Source of the DNA: Paenibacillus lactis
Lineage (GTDB): Bacteria; Bacillota; Bacilli; Paenibacillales; Paenibacillaceae
Length of the DNA: 64,000 nucleotides
Direction: 5' to 3'
NCBI RefSeq assembly: GCF_017873605.1
Contig: NZ_JAGGKI010000001.1
Location: 186,001-250,000, forward strand
Shown here: positions 1-9,258 of the stretch, one piece after another
How positions within the stretch are numbered: the first letter of the stretch is position 1
How the letters are laid out: each line of letters begins with the position of its first letter
Notes under the pieces: model-generated
Database searches by the model: none
What the model was told of the DNA's origin: nothing
The model's input: only the letters and a program-made list of their open reading frames with translations
Program-made: the position numbers and the translations under genes

Positions 1-238
1 TACCGGCCATATAACGATCTGCCCGGATAAAAAGTTTGGGCTCTCCCGGCCCATACCTGGCGCATTAGCCGTCGCCCCAACAGCCTTTCAAGGATGCGGG
101 CGGACGATAAGACAGAATACGAACCTTATGAGCACGAACGGATCATGAGCATGAGAAGCCTGCACGGGAAGCGGCGGATTTCCGCAAGTAAACCCATGAT
201 CATCATATATTGTAAAAGAATTTCCCTCCGAACACAAT

Positions 239-1129
239 TTAACGGGCAATTCCCAAAACATGCCTGTCGATTCCCGCCAAATCCGGGATCGTAACGATCT
301 CGTCCCAATGACCGGCAGCCCGCAGCATATCCGCTACATCCTGCGCCTGGCCCATGCCCAGCTCGAAGGCGATCAGTCTCGGCGGCGTCGCAAGCAGCGG
401 GAGCTGATCCATCATCACACGGTACGGATAGAGGCCGTCGGGCCCGCCGTCCAGCGCAGTTCGCGGCTCATGATCCCGCACCTCGGGCTGAAGCTCTTCA
501 ATGTCGCTGGCCGGAATATACGGCGGATTGGAGACAATCATATCCGGCGCCAAGCCGGCGAACGGCTCGAGCAGATTGCCCTGCCTGAACTCCACGTCGG
601 CTCCGAGCCGGGACGCATTACGCCGCGCAACATCCAGCGCCTGCGGCGAAATGTCGCTCGCCAGCATGCGCAGCCCTTTCGCCTCCAGCGCCAGCGTTAC
701 GGCGATGGCACCGCTGCCGGTGCCGATGTCGACGGCGGTCAGTCTTTCGCCAGGCTGCGGTGCCAGCTGGTTTCCGTACTTCAGCACGGCCTCGACGAGC
801 AGCTCCGTTTCAGGACGCGGAATCAGAACGGCCGGCGTCACCCCGAACGATCGCCCGTAGAACTCCTGCTCCCCGATGATGTATTGCGCCGGGACGCCGT
901 CGGCCTTCCGGTTGATGACGTCCTCGAAATCGCTGCGCCGGTCCTCGGGAAAACCGTCGCCGAGGGCCAAGTAATACGCCGTGCCGGTCAGCCCCAGCAC
1001 ATGCTCCAGCAGCAGCTGCGCATTTCGCTGCGGCTCCAGGACCCCGACCCCGTCTAAAAAAGAAGAAGCCTCCAGAAAGGCTTCCCGTATACTGCGCTCC
1101 GGCGTCAATGCAAATTTGTTTCGCTCCAA
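239..1129 (-). CDS. prmC: Release factor glutamine methyltransferase
   Basis: SAM-dependent enzyme that N5-methylates the glutamine of the GGQ motif in peptide release factors. The 296-residue product has the RPETE segment at 105-109, the SAM-binding DIGTGSG at 134-140 and the catalytic NPPY at 201-204, all diagnostic of PrmC/HemK. The start is TTG. Its Shine-Dalgarno AAAGGAG lies inside the last codons of prfA, whose stop is only 4 bp upstream, so the pair is translationally coupled. The substrate (RF1) is encoded directly upstream, the usual arrangement in Bacillales. Length is normal for the family. Confidence 0.96.
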   Translation of the reverse strand: MERNKFALTPERSIREAFLEASSFLDGVGVLEPQRNAQLLLEHVLGLTGTAYYLALGDGFPEDRRSDFEDVINRKADGVPAQYIIGEQEFYGRSFGVTPAVLIPRPETELLVEAVLKYGNQLAPQPGERLTAVDIGTGSGAIAVTLALEAKGLRMLASDISPQALDVARRNASRLGADVEFRQGNLLEPFAGLAPDMIVSNPPYIPASDIEELQPEVRDHEPRTALDGGPDGLYPYRVMMDQLPLLATPPRLIAFELGMGQAQDVADMLRAAGHWDEIVTIPDLAGIDRHVLGIAR

Positions 1130-1133
1130 AGCG

Positions 1134-2201
1134 TTATACTCCTTTATCCATCATTTCCGCTTGCTCTGCGATGGTCAGGGCGGAAATGATCTCCTCGATT
1201 TCGCCGTTCATCACCTGATCCAGCTTATGCACGGTAAGCCCGATCCGATGGTCGGTCACCCGGCTTTGCGGGAAATTGTACGTGCGGATCCGCTCGCTTC
1301 GATCTCCGGTGCCGACCTTGCTCTTGCGCTCGCCGGCGTACTTCGCTTCCTCTTCCTGGCGCATCATGTCGTAGATGCGCGCGCGAAGCACCTGCAGCGC
1401 CTTCTCCTTGTTGGAGTTCTGGGACTTGCCGTCCTGGCACGTAGCCACAATGCCGGTCGGGATATGCGTTACGCGAACCGCCGACTTCGTGGTGTTAACG
1501 GACTGACCGCCCGCACCGCTGGAGCAGAACGTATCCACGCGGATATCCTTATCCAAAATCTCGATATCGACTTCCTCGGCTTCCGGCATGACCGCCACTG
1601 TTGAAGTGGAGGTATGGATACGACCGCCGGATTCCGTTGCCGGAATACGCTGCACCCGGTGCGCGCCGCTCTCGAATTTCATTTTGCTGTAAGCACCGCG
1701 GCCGTTGATCATGAAGATGACCTCTTTAAAACCGCCGAGGTCGTTCATGTTCACGTCCATCAGCTCAACCTTCCAGCCCTGGGAATCGGCATAACGGGTG
1801 TACATCCGGTACAGATCGGACGCGAAGAGCGCCGCCTCGTCTCCGCCGGCTGCGCCGCGAATCTCGACGATAACGTTCTTGTCGTCGTTCGGGTCCTTCG
1901 GCAGCAGCAGAATCCGGATTTTCTCCTCCAGCTCCTGTTGGCGGGCGGAGAGCTCCTCGATTTCCATTTTCACCATTTCGCGCATTTCGTCATCGAGCTT
2001 CTCACCCTGCATTGTTTTTGCAGCTTCAAGCTCTTCCATTACATTTTTATATTCAACATAAGCCTCATAAGCAGGCTGCAGATCGGATTGTTCTTTGGAA
2101 TAATCCCTTAGCTTCTTGGAGTCATTCGCGACATCCGGATCGCACAGCAGCTCGCTCAGCTTCTCGTAACGGTCCGCCAGGGATTGCAATCGGTCTAACA
2201 A
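1134..2201 (-). CDS. prfA: Peptide chain release factor 1
   Basis: RF1 recognises UAA/UAG and triggers peptide release on the ribosome. Counted from the upstream GTG at 2210, the RF1-specific PAT tripeptide (stop-codon recognition) is at 190-192 and the universal GGQ at 234-236. I choose the TTG at 2201-2199, three codons inside that frame, because GAGAGGTG lies 6 nt upstream of it and the protein then begins [15 protein letters not shown], the way RF1 proteins of Bacillales begin (355 residues). First gene of the prfA-prmC pair. Confidence 0.96.
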   Translation of the reverse strand: MLDRLQSLADRYEKLSELLCDPDVANDSKKLRDYSKEQSDLQPAYEAYVEYKNVMEELEAAKTMQGEKLDDEMREMVKMEIEELSARQQELEEKIRILLLPKDPNDDKNVIVEIRGAAGGDEAALFASDLYRMYTRYADSQGWKVELMDVNMNDLGGFKEVIFMINGRGAYSKMKFESGAHRVQRIPATESGGRIHTSTSTVAVMPEAEEVDIEILDKDIRVDTFCSSGAGGQSVNTTKSAVRVTHIPTGIVATCQDGKSQNSNKEKALQVLRARIYDMMRQEEEAKYAGERKSKVGTGDRSERIRTYNFPQSRVTDHRIGLTVHKLDQVMNGEIEEIISALTIAEQAEMMDKGV

Positions 2202-2373
2202 GGAATTCACCTCTCTTACGTAATATTCCTGATTCTAGCGCCTATCGCTCCCTCGAATATGCGAAGCGTAAACGACTGTTTATTATACCATGAAACGGCG
2301 TATTTGACTAGAAGGGCATACGCCCGGGAAACACGGGAAACGTTCCCTGCACCATATGAGATATCCGCTTGGC

Positions 2374-2418
2374 AAAAAGACCATGATCCCATGCATCAAC
2401 TGGCATGGAGCCATGGTC
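2374..2418 (-). terminator. Intrinsic terminator of ychF
   Basis: A 16-bp nearly perfect inverted repeat (2379-2394 with 2403-2418, arms starting GACCATG) is followed on the minus strand by TTTTTG. It lies 17 bp beyond the ychF stop and upstream of prfA, so it separates the two transcription units. Confidence 0.85.
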
Positions 2419-2434
2419 TACGTATCATAATATG

Positions 2435-3535
2435 CTACACGTTGAAGCGGAAGTGCATGACATCGCCGTCATTGACGACATAGTCCTTCCCTTCAAGCCG
2501 GAGCTGTCCGCGCTCCTTCGCGCCGTTCATCGATCCCGCGGCAACAAGATCGTCATAGGATACGACCTCGGCCCGTATAAAGCCGCGCTCGAAATCGCTG
2601 TGGATGACGCCGGCCGCCTGAGGGGCCTTCGTGCCTTTGCGGATCGTCCATGCGCGCACCTCCTGCACGCCTGCGGTAAAGTAGGTGTACAGACCGAGCA
2701 GGCTGTATGCCGCTTTAATGAGGCGGTTCAGGCCGGATTCCTCCAAGCCCAGCTCCTCCAGGAACATGGCCTTGTCTTCGCCTTCAAGCTCGGCGATTTC
2801 GGCTTCCACCTTGGCGCTGATCGGAACGACGGCAGCATTCTCGGCAGCCGCGAACTCGCGGACCTGCTGCACATACGGATTGCTGTCCGCGTCAGTCACG
2901 CCGTCCTCGCTTACGTTGGCCGCATACAGCACCGGCTTGAGCGTCAGCAGATGCAGATCGCGGACGATCAGCTTCTCCTCATCGGACAGCTCGACGCTGC
3001 GTGCCGGCTGATCATTGTAGAGGGCTTCCTTCAGACGCTCCAGCAGCTCTACTTCCTGGGCGTACTGCTTGTTGCCGCCCTTCATGTTCTTCTTCGTACG
3101 CTCGATCCGCTTCTCGACGCTGTCCAGATCCGCCAGGATCAGCTCCAGGTTGATGGTCTGGATGTCGCTCACCGGGTTGACCTTGCCGTCTACGTGGGTG
3201 ATATTCTCATCCTCAAAGCATCGTACGACGTGCACGATCGCATCGACCTCGCGAATATGGGCCAGGAACTTGTTTCCGAGTCCCTCCCCTTTGCTCGCAC
3301 CGCGAACCAGTCCCGCGATATCGACGAATTCGAAAGCGGTCGGAACGGTTTTATTCGGCTGCACCAGCTCAGTCAGCTTATCAAGGCGTTCATCCGGCAC
3401 CTCAACGACGCCGACGTTCGGGTCAATCGTACAGAACGGGTAGTTCGCCGATTCGGCGCCCGCCTGCGTTATCGCATTAAACAATGTGGATTTGCCGACG
3501 TTCGGCAAACCGACGATCCCTGCTTTTAAAGCCAT
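2435..3535 (-). CDS. ychF: Redox-sensitive ribosome-binding ATPase YchF
   Basis: OBG-family P-loop protein of 366 residues. The Walker A region GLPNVGKST is at 9-17 and the switch region DIAGLV at 72-77. In place of the GTP-specific NKxD it carries NVSE at 207-210, the substitution that makes YchF proteins prefer ATP. The C-terminal part is the TGS domain, with the conserved segment on arrival at [17 protein letters not shown] start with AAGGAG upstream. Transcribed alone, with its own promoter and terminator. Confidence 0.96.
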   Translation of the reverse strand: MALKAGIVGLPNVGKSTLFNAITQAGAESANYPFCTIDPNVGVVEVPDERLDKLTELVQPNKTVPTAFEFVDIAGLVRGASKGEGLGNKFLAHIREVDAIVHVVRCFEDENITHVDGKVNPVSDIQTINLELILADLDSVEKRIERTKKNMKGGNKQYAQEVELLERLKEALYNDQPARSVELSDEEKLIVRDLHLLTLKPVLYAANVSEDGVTDADSNPYVQQVREFAAAENAAVVPISAKVEAEIAELEGEDKAMFLEELGLEESGLNRLIKAAYSLLGLYTYFTAGVQEVRAWTIRKGTKAPQAAGVIHSDFERGFIRAEVVSYDDLVAAGSMNGAKERGQLRLEGKDYVVNDGDVMHFRFNV

Positions 3536-3641
3536 TTATATGACAACTCCTTATCAGGTTACTCTATCACTTATATGCATTTTCTTTCAGAGGCTGTGGG
3601 GAGTTGCTCCCTTAAACCTCAGGGCCAAAACAATCTTATTA

Positions 3642-3669
3642 ATTATAGCAGATACCCGATAGAGTTCAA
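3642..3669 (-). promoter_or_regulatory. Sigma-A promoter for ychF
   Basis: On the minus strand TTGAAC (3664-3669) and TATAAT (3642-3647) are 16 bp apart, with a TG one base before the -10 (extended -10). Predicted start near 3635, about 100 nt ahead of the ychF ATG. Confidence 0.65.
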
Positions 3670-3791
3670 CACGTATTGCTGCATATACTTCCGCGTGTTC
3701 CATAACGTTTCCTGCATGGCGATCAGTCCTGTCGTTATCGACCTTGCTTTGCGGTCGTTAGAGCTTTCAGTACAGACCACCTTGCTTGTCG

Positions 3792-4931
3792 TTACAACCC
3801 TTGCTTGCGGATCAGGCGAGTCGTTGACCTTAACGACTCGATATCTGGAGCCCCGATCCCCAGCATCGCGGTTCGAAGCTCCAGCTCCGTCTGAGCGAGG
3901 CGCCGGTCCAGCGCTTCCTCGGAATCGACGGCAGGCCCGAGCAATCCCCGCCCAAAGCCCGCCAGATCAGCGCCCAGTGCAATCGCTTTGGCGGCATCCA
4001 CGCCGCTGTTGAGCCCGCCGCTGCCGATCATCGGAAAATCGGGAACAGCTTCCCGCACCTCGACGATACATTCCGCCGTCGGATTGCCCCAGTCGGCAAA
4101 GGCCTCCGCTGCGGCGCGACGTACCGGATCATTCGCCCGGAATTTCTCGACCTGGCTCCAGGAGGTGCCTCCCGCTCCCGCCACATCGATGAAAGCAACG
4201 CCCAGCTCCTGCAGCGTCCGGGCCGTTTCCCCGTCAATGCCCCAGCCGACTTCTTTAACCCCGACAGGAACCTCAAGGCTGCTGCACAACTCTTCAATCC
4301 TGGAGGCAAGGCCGCCAAATCGCGTATTCCCTTCCGGCTGGAACACTTCCTGCAGGGCGTTGAGATGCAGCACCAGCATATCGGCGCCCGCAATGTCGAC
4401 CGCCCGGCGGCAATCATCCGTTCCGAAGCCGTAATTGAGCTGAACCGCCCCAAGGTTCGCGATGATCGGCACGCTTGGCGCCCGCTCTCTCACGCGAAAG
4501 GTCGGGGCAAGCTCTTCCTTCTCCACCGCTGCCCGGATGGAGCCGACGCCAAGCGCCCAGCCCCGGCGCTCCGCCGCTTCCGCAAGCCGCATATTAATCT
4601 CCCCGGTTGTCCGGCTCCCCCCCGTCATGGAGCTGATGAGAAACGGCGTCCGTGTTGGAATGCCAAGAAAGGAGGTGTCGAGCCTGATGTCCTCGAAACT
4701 CACCTCAGGCAGCGCGCTATGCCGGAAGCGGTAGCGCTCAAAGCCTGAAGTAATGCCGACGGAGCCGACCTCTTCCTCCAGGCACAGCCGCACATGCTCA
4801 ATCTTCCGCTCGCCGGTGGGGACATCCGGAAGCAGCCGGCCGCCGGATGACTCCAAGCCGTCTGCCCGATTACAAATTGCGGCAGGCTCCATCGTTCCGG
4901 CCCTTATTTTTTTCCATGCATTCATTTCCAT
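3792..4931 (-). CDS. fni: Type II isopentenyl-diphosphate isomerase
   Basis: FMN-dependent enzyme interconverting IPP and DMAPP for isoprenoid synthesis. The 379-residue protein shows the family landmarks RKIEHVRLCL near 43, SSMTGG near 98, HLNALQE, KEVGWG, DVAGAGGTSW and a late SGGL segment, forming the TIM-barrel FMN site. It is about 30 residues longer at the N-terminus than usual (the conserved RK-x-H motif normally lies near residue 6). The start is supported by AGGAGG 4 nt upstream of ATG; a second ATG two codons in is equally well spaced. Single gene between ychF and cls. Confidence 0.93.
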   Translation of the reverse strand: MEMNAWKKIRAGTMEPAAICNRADGLESSGGRLLPDVPTGERKIEHVRLCLEEEVGSVGITSGFERYRFRHSALPEVSFEDIRLDTSFLGIPTRTPFLISSMTGGSRTTGEINMRLAEAAERRGWALGVGSIRAAVEKEELAPTFRVRERAPSVPIIANLGAVQLNYGFGTDDCRRAVDIAGADMLVLHLNALQEVFQPEGNTRFGGLASRIEELCSSLEVPVGVKEVGWGIDGETARTLQELGVAFIDVAGAGGTSWSQVEKFRANDPVRRAAAEAFADWGNPTAECIVEVREAVPDFPMIGSGGLNSGVDAAKAIALGADLAGFGRGLLGPAVDSEEALDRRLAQTELELRTAMLGIGAPDIESLRSTTRLIRKQGL

Positions 4932-5174
4932 AGCACCTCCTGTTTAAAAATTTTTGTGATCGATATTATGGCGGCTGTAGGCTTGTCGAACCGATGGGTG
5001 CTCAGCCAGAACGATAAATCCGGACCGGACGAAATGCCTGTCCATACTGCGCCGCATCTGTCCGGCTTATTCGCGAATCTTCACGTAATAACGGGCTCCG
5101 CCCATGTTATCCATATATTTCTCTTAAACGGCTGTTACACATCAGCCCAAATATTCCCTTACCCCCGAGCAACG

Positions 5175-6677
5175 CTACAGCAGCGGCGACATCAGCCGCG
5201 CCGCGGATTCGAGCAGCCGGGTCATGATGCGCTTCTTCCTCGTGCGGCTTCGGTCATACAGCACCGCGTGCTCCAGATCCTGCTCAAAATCGGCTACCAG
5301 CTGATTGACGCTGTCCGTATGCACGAGAAGAGCGTTCACTTCAAAATTCAGGTGAAAGCTGCGCATGTCCATATTCGCCGTTCCGATCGTGGCAACCTCT
5401 CCATCCACAATGAGCAGCTTGGAATGCATAAAGCCCTTCTCGTATTCGAATACCCGCACCCCCGCATCCAGCAAAGCCGGGAAATAGGAATGCGAGGCCA
5501 GAAACGGCAGCCACTTGTCCGGTTTCGACGGAAACAGGATCCGGACGTCAAGGCCGGACAAAGCCGCGACCCTCAGCGCCGTCAAAATATCTTCATCCGG
5601 GATAAAATAAGGCGTCGCAAGCCATACGGAACGACGTGCCGATGCGATCATGGAGAAGAAGATATGCTTGAGCGCCCGGCGCTCATTATCCGGTCCGCTG
5701 GCAATAATCTGCACGGCTCCGGAGGAGTGATCGACGAGATCCGGCGAGAAATACACCTGGTCTGTAGGCTGCTCTCCGGTCATATATTCCCAGTCCTGCA
5801 GGAACACAATTTGCAGCGTCCTGACGGCCTCGCCCCGGACCAGCATATGCGTGTCCCGCCAAAACCCGAAAACCTTGCTGCGGCTCAAATACTCGTCCCC
5901 GACATTCAGGCCGCCGATGAAGCCGACGGTACCGTCGATGACAACGATTTTCCGGTGATTGCGGTAATTGACCCGGCTCGTGAAGAATATCGCCTTCGGG
6001 CTGCCGAATACGGCTACCTTAATCCCCGCGGCTTTCATCTCCTCCAGGAAAGCGGGCGGCAGCTGCAGGCTGCCTACCGCATCGACCATGAACCGGACGG
6101 CAACCCCTTCCCTGGCCTTTCGCACCAGAATGTCCCGAATTTGGGTCCCGATGTCGTCAGGACGATAAATGTAATATTCCATATGAATATGATGCTTGGC
6201 CAGCTCCAGCTCGCGAAGCAGTGCCGCGAACGTCTCCTCTCCGTTCGTGAGCACCTTGGTATCCGAAGAGAACGAAACCGGCGCACGCCCGAGGCGGGTG
6301 GACAGCTGCAGGAGCTGCTGGTGCTCCCTTTTAAAACGGGAGATATCTTGGTTGCTGCGCCGAAGCACTTCGCTGGTATAGGCCAAGCCGTCCTTTTGCG
6401 CCTTCTTGTCATATTTTCTGCGTTTAAAATAGTTCTGCCCGAACAGAAAATAAAAAACTAGCCCTACGATCGGTACTAGTGCAAGCAGTAGAATCCAGGC
6501 CATTGTACTGGTCGGATGCCGGTTCTCCATGAAAATCATGAACCCGATCGAGACGACGGTCAGGGTCGAAAATATCCCGATGATAGTTCCTGTCGTCTTG
6601 CCGAAATAATCGATGCCAAAATAATAAAACGCGAATAATAACGCGGTAATCAGTACGGCCTGTATTCCCTTTCTCAT
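5175..6677 (-). CDS. cls: Cardiolipin synthase
   Basis: Phospholipase D-family membrane enzyme that condenses two phosphatidylglycerols into cardiolipin. Two hydrophobic segments at about 4-20 and 30-50, plus a third near 60-80, anchor it. Two complete HKD motifs follow: H241-x-K-x4-D248 and H418-x-K-x4-D425, each with the downstream glycine/asparagine pattern of active PLD domains. Length (500) is typical of Bacillales Cls. Monocistronic; the region upstream is shared divergently with the TetR gene at 6881. Confidence 0.93.
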   Translation of the reverse strand: MRKGIQAVLITALLFAFYYFGIDYFGKTTGTIIGIFSTLTVVSIGFMIFMENRHPTSTMAWILLLALVPIVGLVFYFLFGQNYFKRRKYDKKAQKDGLAYTSEVLRRSNQDISRFKREHQQLLQLSTRLGRAPVSFSSDTKVLTNGEETFAALLRELELAKHHIHMEYYIYRPDDIGTQIRDILVRKAREGVAVRFMVDAVGSLQLPPAFLEEMKAAGIKVAVFGSPKAIFFTSRVNYRNHRKIVVIDGTVGFIGGLNVGDEYLSRSKVFGFWRDTHMLVRGEAVRTLQIVFLQDWEYMTGEQPTDQVYFSPDLVDHSSGAVQIIASGPDNERRALKHIFFSMIASARRSVWLATPYFIPDEDILTALRVAALSGLDVRILFPSKPDKWLPFLASHSYFPALLDAGVRVFEYEKGFMHSKLLIVDGEVATIGTANMDMRSFHLNFEVNALLVHTDSVNQLVADFEQDLEHAVLYDRSRTRKKRIMTRLLESAARLMSPLL

Positions 6678-6818
6678 ATCCTTCTACCCCTTGCTTCATC
6701 GCTTCATCTCTCTTTTGTATGTACGATGCTGGTCAACCCATATTCTACATGATAAGTCTCGGGAACTAAAGCATGAACTAAAAAGCCCCGGTCCTCGTTA
6801 GGCCCAATAAAAAGACTA

Positions 6819-6867
6819 TTGACAGAAGCAGCCCCGTTTGCTAAAAATATGACTAACGACCGTTAGT
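6819..6867 (+). promoter_or_regulatory. Promoter and operator of tetR-ykkCD module
   Basis: TTGACA (6819-6824) and TAAAAA (6842-6847) are separated by 17 bp. Immediately downstream, 6852-6867 is a perfect inverted repeat ACTAACG-AC-CGTTAGT, placed over the expected transcription start and just before the TetR Shine-Dalgarno. This is the normal layout of a self-repressing TetR operator. Confidence 0.75.
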
Positions 6868-6880
6868 TAGGAGGATTGCG

Positions 6881-7462
6881 ATGAGTGCCGCTGAGATAAA
6901 ACAGTCCGCTCTGGCCCGCTTCGCCCAAGACGGCTATGAAGGAGCCTCGCTTAAACATATTGCCGATGATTGCGGAATAAAGAAGCCATCGATCTATGCT
7001 CATTTTTCCAGTAAAGAGGACCTGTTCCTGCAGGTGCTGGCCGATGTATTCGAGCGGCAGAAGCAGCGGATCGAAGACTATTTCGAGGAGCACGCCTCCC
7101 TTCCGCTGGAAGCGCAGCTGAAAGGATTTGTGGTGGATTGGCAGCAGATTTACGAACGGGATGCGGAGAGAAAGTTTTTCCTGAGAATGGTTTTTTTCCC
7201 GCCAAGCGCTCTGTATGACGATGTCATGAATCTCGTCTATCCGTTCCTGGATGAGCAGGAACAGAAGCTGTCGAGGCTTCTAGCCGCAGGCTGTCCGGTA
7301 CAAGGACGGATCATTCGGCACCCTAGGCAGGCCGCCATTGCCTACCTTACCTTGCTCGACGGCATTGCCGTCGAGATGCTGTACGGCGGGGAAGCCCGCA
7401 CCACTCGGCGGCTTGAAGCCGCATGGCCCGTGTATTGGTCCGGCGTGTCGAGAGAAAGATAA
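6881..7462 (+). CDS. TetR/AcrR family repressor
   Basis: 193-residue regulator with an N-terminal TetR helix-turn-helix (about residues 5-50, including SLKHIADDCGIKKPSIYAHF) and a variable ligand-binding C-terminal region. ATG preceded by TTAGGAGG. A palindromic operator sits 14 bp upstream, so autoregulation is very likely. The two SMR genes begin 112 bp downstream on the same strand with no terminator visible between, so I infer that it controls them. The inducer cannot be read from sequence. Confidence 0.9.
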   Translation: MSAAEIKQSALARFAQDGYEGASLKHIADDCGIKKPSIYAHFSSKEDLFLQVLADVFERQKQRIEDYFEEHASLPLEAQLKGFVVDWQQIYERDAERKFFLRMVFFPPSALYDDVMNLVYPFLDEQEQKLSRLLAAGCPVQGRIIRHPRQAAIAYLTLLDGIAVEMLYGGEARTTRRLEAAWPVYWSGVSRER

Positions 7463-7574
7463 CGATACTTCCCGATCAAACATCGGCCTGACGCTCCAGC
7501 GCGAAATGGCACAATCCATAAAATTTGCGCAAAAGGAGCACTTCGTGTTAGTCAAGAAAAGGAGAGGAATCATC

Positions 7575-7922
7575 ATGAATCGGAATTGGGTTTTTGTACT
7601 TTTGGCCGGCTTGGTCGAAATATTGTGGGTCATCGGCTTAAAACACGCTTCAAATACGTGGGAGTGGCTAGGAACCGCTCTGGCGATTGTCGCCAGTTTC
7701 TTTTTGATCATTGAGTCGGCTAAACGGCTCCCTGTGGGGACGGTATATGCGGTTTTTACCGGGATCGGCACGGCTGGAACGGTCGGCACTGAAATGCTGC
7801 TGTTCGGCGAACCCTTTAAGCTGATTAAGGTGCTGCTGATCGGAGTGCTGCTGGCCGGAGTCATCGGACTAAAGCTGGTCACCGCTGACAATGCCGAGCA
7901 AAACGGGGAGGTGAGCCGATAA
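7575..7922 (+). CDS. ykkC: SMR family transporter subunit, YkkC-like
   Basis: 115-residue four-helix small multidrug resistance protein. The conserved membrane glutamate is E15 (LAGLVEILWVIGLKH), and the GTVYAVFTGIGTAGTV signature of helix 3 is present. It overlaps the next SMR gene by one base (TAATG), typical of obligate heterodimeric pairs. The sequence reads closest to B. subtilis YkkC, whose partner complex exports guanidinium and some cationic drugs. No guanidine riboswitch is seen upstream; control seems to be by the TetR gene. ATG start with GAGAGG upstream; a longer in-frame extension lacks support. Confidence 0.85.
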   Translation: MNRNWVFVLLAGLVEILWVIGLKHASNTWEWLGTALAIVASFFLIIESAKRLPVGTVYAVFTGIGTAGTVGTEMLLFGEPFKLIKVLLIGVLLAGVIGLKLVTADNAEQNGEVSR

Positions 7923-8236
7923 TGGCCTGGATCGCGCTTATTTGTGCAGGATTGCTTGAAATCGGCGGGGTGATCGGCATTAAAGGAGTGTCTCAGCGGA
8001 AGGGCTGGATCTATCTGTTGCTGATGTTCGCTTCGTTTGCAATCAGCTTCTCCCTGCTGTCGTTTGCCATGGAGAGCATCCCCATGGGTACGGCCTATGC
8101 CATCTGGACCGGAATCGGGACGGTCGGCAGCACCGTCACGGGCATGGTCCTGTTCGGCGAGCCGAAGGAATGCCGGCGTATCCTGTTCATCGCCATGATT
8201 CTGTGCTCTGCCGTCGGATTGAAGCTGATCACTTAA
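7922..8236 (+). CDS. ykkD: SMR family transporter subunit, YkkD-like
   Basis: 104-residue partner SMR subunit with the helix-1 glutamate E13 (CAGLLEIGGVIGIKG) and the helix-3 GTAYAIWTGIGTVGS motif. It resembles YkkD. Start and stop overlap the preceding gene (shared A of TAATG), implying coupled translation in fixed ratio with the YkkC-like subunit. The two would insert in opposite orientations to form one pump. No separate terminator follows; the 51-bp repeat array begins about 50 bp beyond the stop. Confidence 0.85.
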   Translation: MAWIALICAGLLEIGGVIGIKGVSQRKGWIYLLLMFASFAISFSLLSFAMESIPMGTAYAIWTGIGTVGSTVTGMVLFGEPKECRRILFIAMILCSAVGLKLIT

Positions 8237-8284
8237 GCTACTTCCTTATTCGTAAATGTACGGTGGTTGCATGGGTTAGCCATT

Positions 8285-9130
8285 GATGCTTGCGAGCGGA
8301 TGTAGCTTTTATGCGGCGGAAACAAGTCCCTTTTGAGTACTTGTGAGGCGAATATAGCCTCATGTGACGGTAACAAGTCCCTTTTGGGTTCTTGTGTGGC
8401 GAGTATAGCCTCATGTGACGGAAGTAAGTCCCTTTTAGGGACTTGTGAGGCGAGTATAGCCTCATACGGCGGAAACTAGTCCCTTTTAGGGACTTATGAG
8501 GCGGATATAGCCCCATGCAGCGGACTTTTCGGGACTTGTGAGGCGAATATAGCCTCATGCGGCGGAAGCAAGTCCCTTTTAGGGACTTGTGAGGCGAATA
8601 TAGCCCCATGCGGCGGAAGCAAGTCCCTTTTAGGGACTTGTGAGGCGAATATAGCCTCATGTAGCGGAAACAAGTCCCTTTTGAGTACTTGTGAGGCGAA
8701 TATAGCTCCATTGTTGCAAAATAAGTCCCTTTTGAGTACTTGTGTGGCGATTATAGCCTCATGTAGCGGAAACAAGTCCCTTTTGGGTACTTATGATGCG
8801 AATATAGCCCCATACGGCGGAAGCAGGTCCCTTATGGGTACTTGTGTGGCGAATATAGCCCCATGTGGCGGAAGCAAGTCCCTTTTGAGTACTTGTGATG
8901 CGGATATAGCCCCATGCAGCGGAAACAAGTCCCTATTCGGGACTTGTGAGGCGAGTATAGCCCCATGTGACTGAAACAAGTCCCTTTTGAGTACCTGTGT
9001 GGCAAATATAACCTCATACGACGCAAACAAGTACCTTTTGAGTACTTGTGAGACCGATATAGCCCTATACAGCGGAAACAAGTCCCTTTTGGATACCTGT
9101 ATGGCGGAAGTAAGCCCTTATTCATAACTA
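8285..9130. repeat. Tandem array of 51-bp repeats, about 16 units
   Basis: The decamer AACAAGTCCC or a close variant recurs at 8321, 8372, 8423, 8474, 8567, 8618, 8669, 8720, 8771, 8822, 8873, 8924, 8975, 9026 and 9077. The spacing is exactly 51 bp, except that one shortened 42-bp unit (about 8525) fits between 8474 and 8567. Degenerate half-units cap both ends. Each unit contains two potential hairpins: CAAGTCCC-loop-GGGACTTG and GAGGC-GAATATA-GCCTC. Because 51 is 17 codons, several frames stay open and give fake 17-residue-repeat ORFs with no ribosome site. There are no unique spacers, so it is not CRISPR. Function unknown. Confidence 0.95.
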
Positions 9131-9143
9131 GTATAAGATCTTT

Positions 9144-9187
9144 AAAAAGAACGGCCTTTCACGAAAGTTGAAACGGCCGTTCTTTTT
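9144..9187. terminator. Bidirectional terminator after the repeat array
   Basis: A 13-bp perfect inverted repeat, AAAAAGAACGGCC (9144-9156) and GGCCGTTCTTTTT (9175-9187), encloses a small inner hairpin. U-runs occur on both strands. It closes any transcript crossing the SMR genes and the array. Its right arm overlaps the -35 to -10 region of the next promoter. Confidence 0.85.
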
Positions 9188-9238
9188 CCTTTATAATCGG
9201 AAATGACCGCAAGGTCAATAACGGAACTCTCAAGTTCC
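9168..9238 (+). promoter_or_regulatory. Promoter and two palindromes ahead of tetR-RND operon
   Basis: TTGAAA (9168-9173) and TATAAT (9192-9197) are 18 bp apart, inside and just after the terminator arm. At the predicted start lies TGACC-GCAA-GGTCA (9204-9217), followed by GGAACT-CTCA-AGTTCC (9223-9238). Either or both could be the operator of the downstream TetR protein. Confidence 0.6.
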
Positions 9239-9258
9239 CAAGTGAGGTGAAATCAGGC

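Noticed and set aside
1..238. Small open frames on both strands before prmC
   Set aside because: Neither has a ribosome site paired with recognisable protein sequence, and the overlapping frames end within 80 codons; treated as non-coding or outside knowledge.
2405..3529. 374-codon plus-strand ORF opposite ychF
   Set aside because: Shadow of ychF, whose motifs, promoter and terminator are all on the minus strand.
7463..7574. Guanidine riboswitch before the SMR pair
   Set aside because: None of the conserved guanidine-I blocks appear in the 112-bp gap.
8238..9125. Four or more ORFs of 93-157 codons inside the repeat array
   Set aside because: They share the same 17-residue repeats in several frames and both strands because the DNA period is 51 bp; none has a Shine-Dalgarno site.
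8285..9130. CRISPR array
   Set aside because: Units are contiguous 51-bp repeats with no unique spacers, and no cas genes are near.
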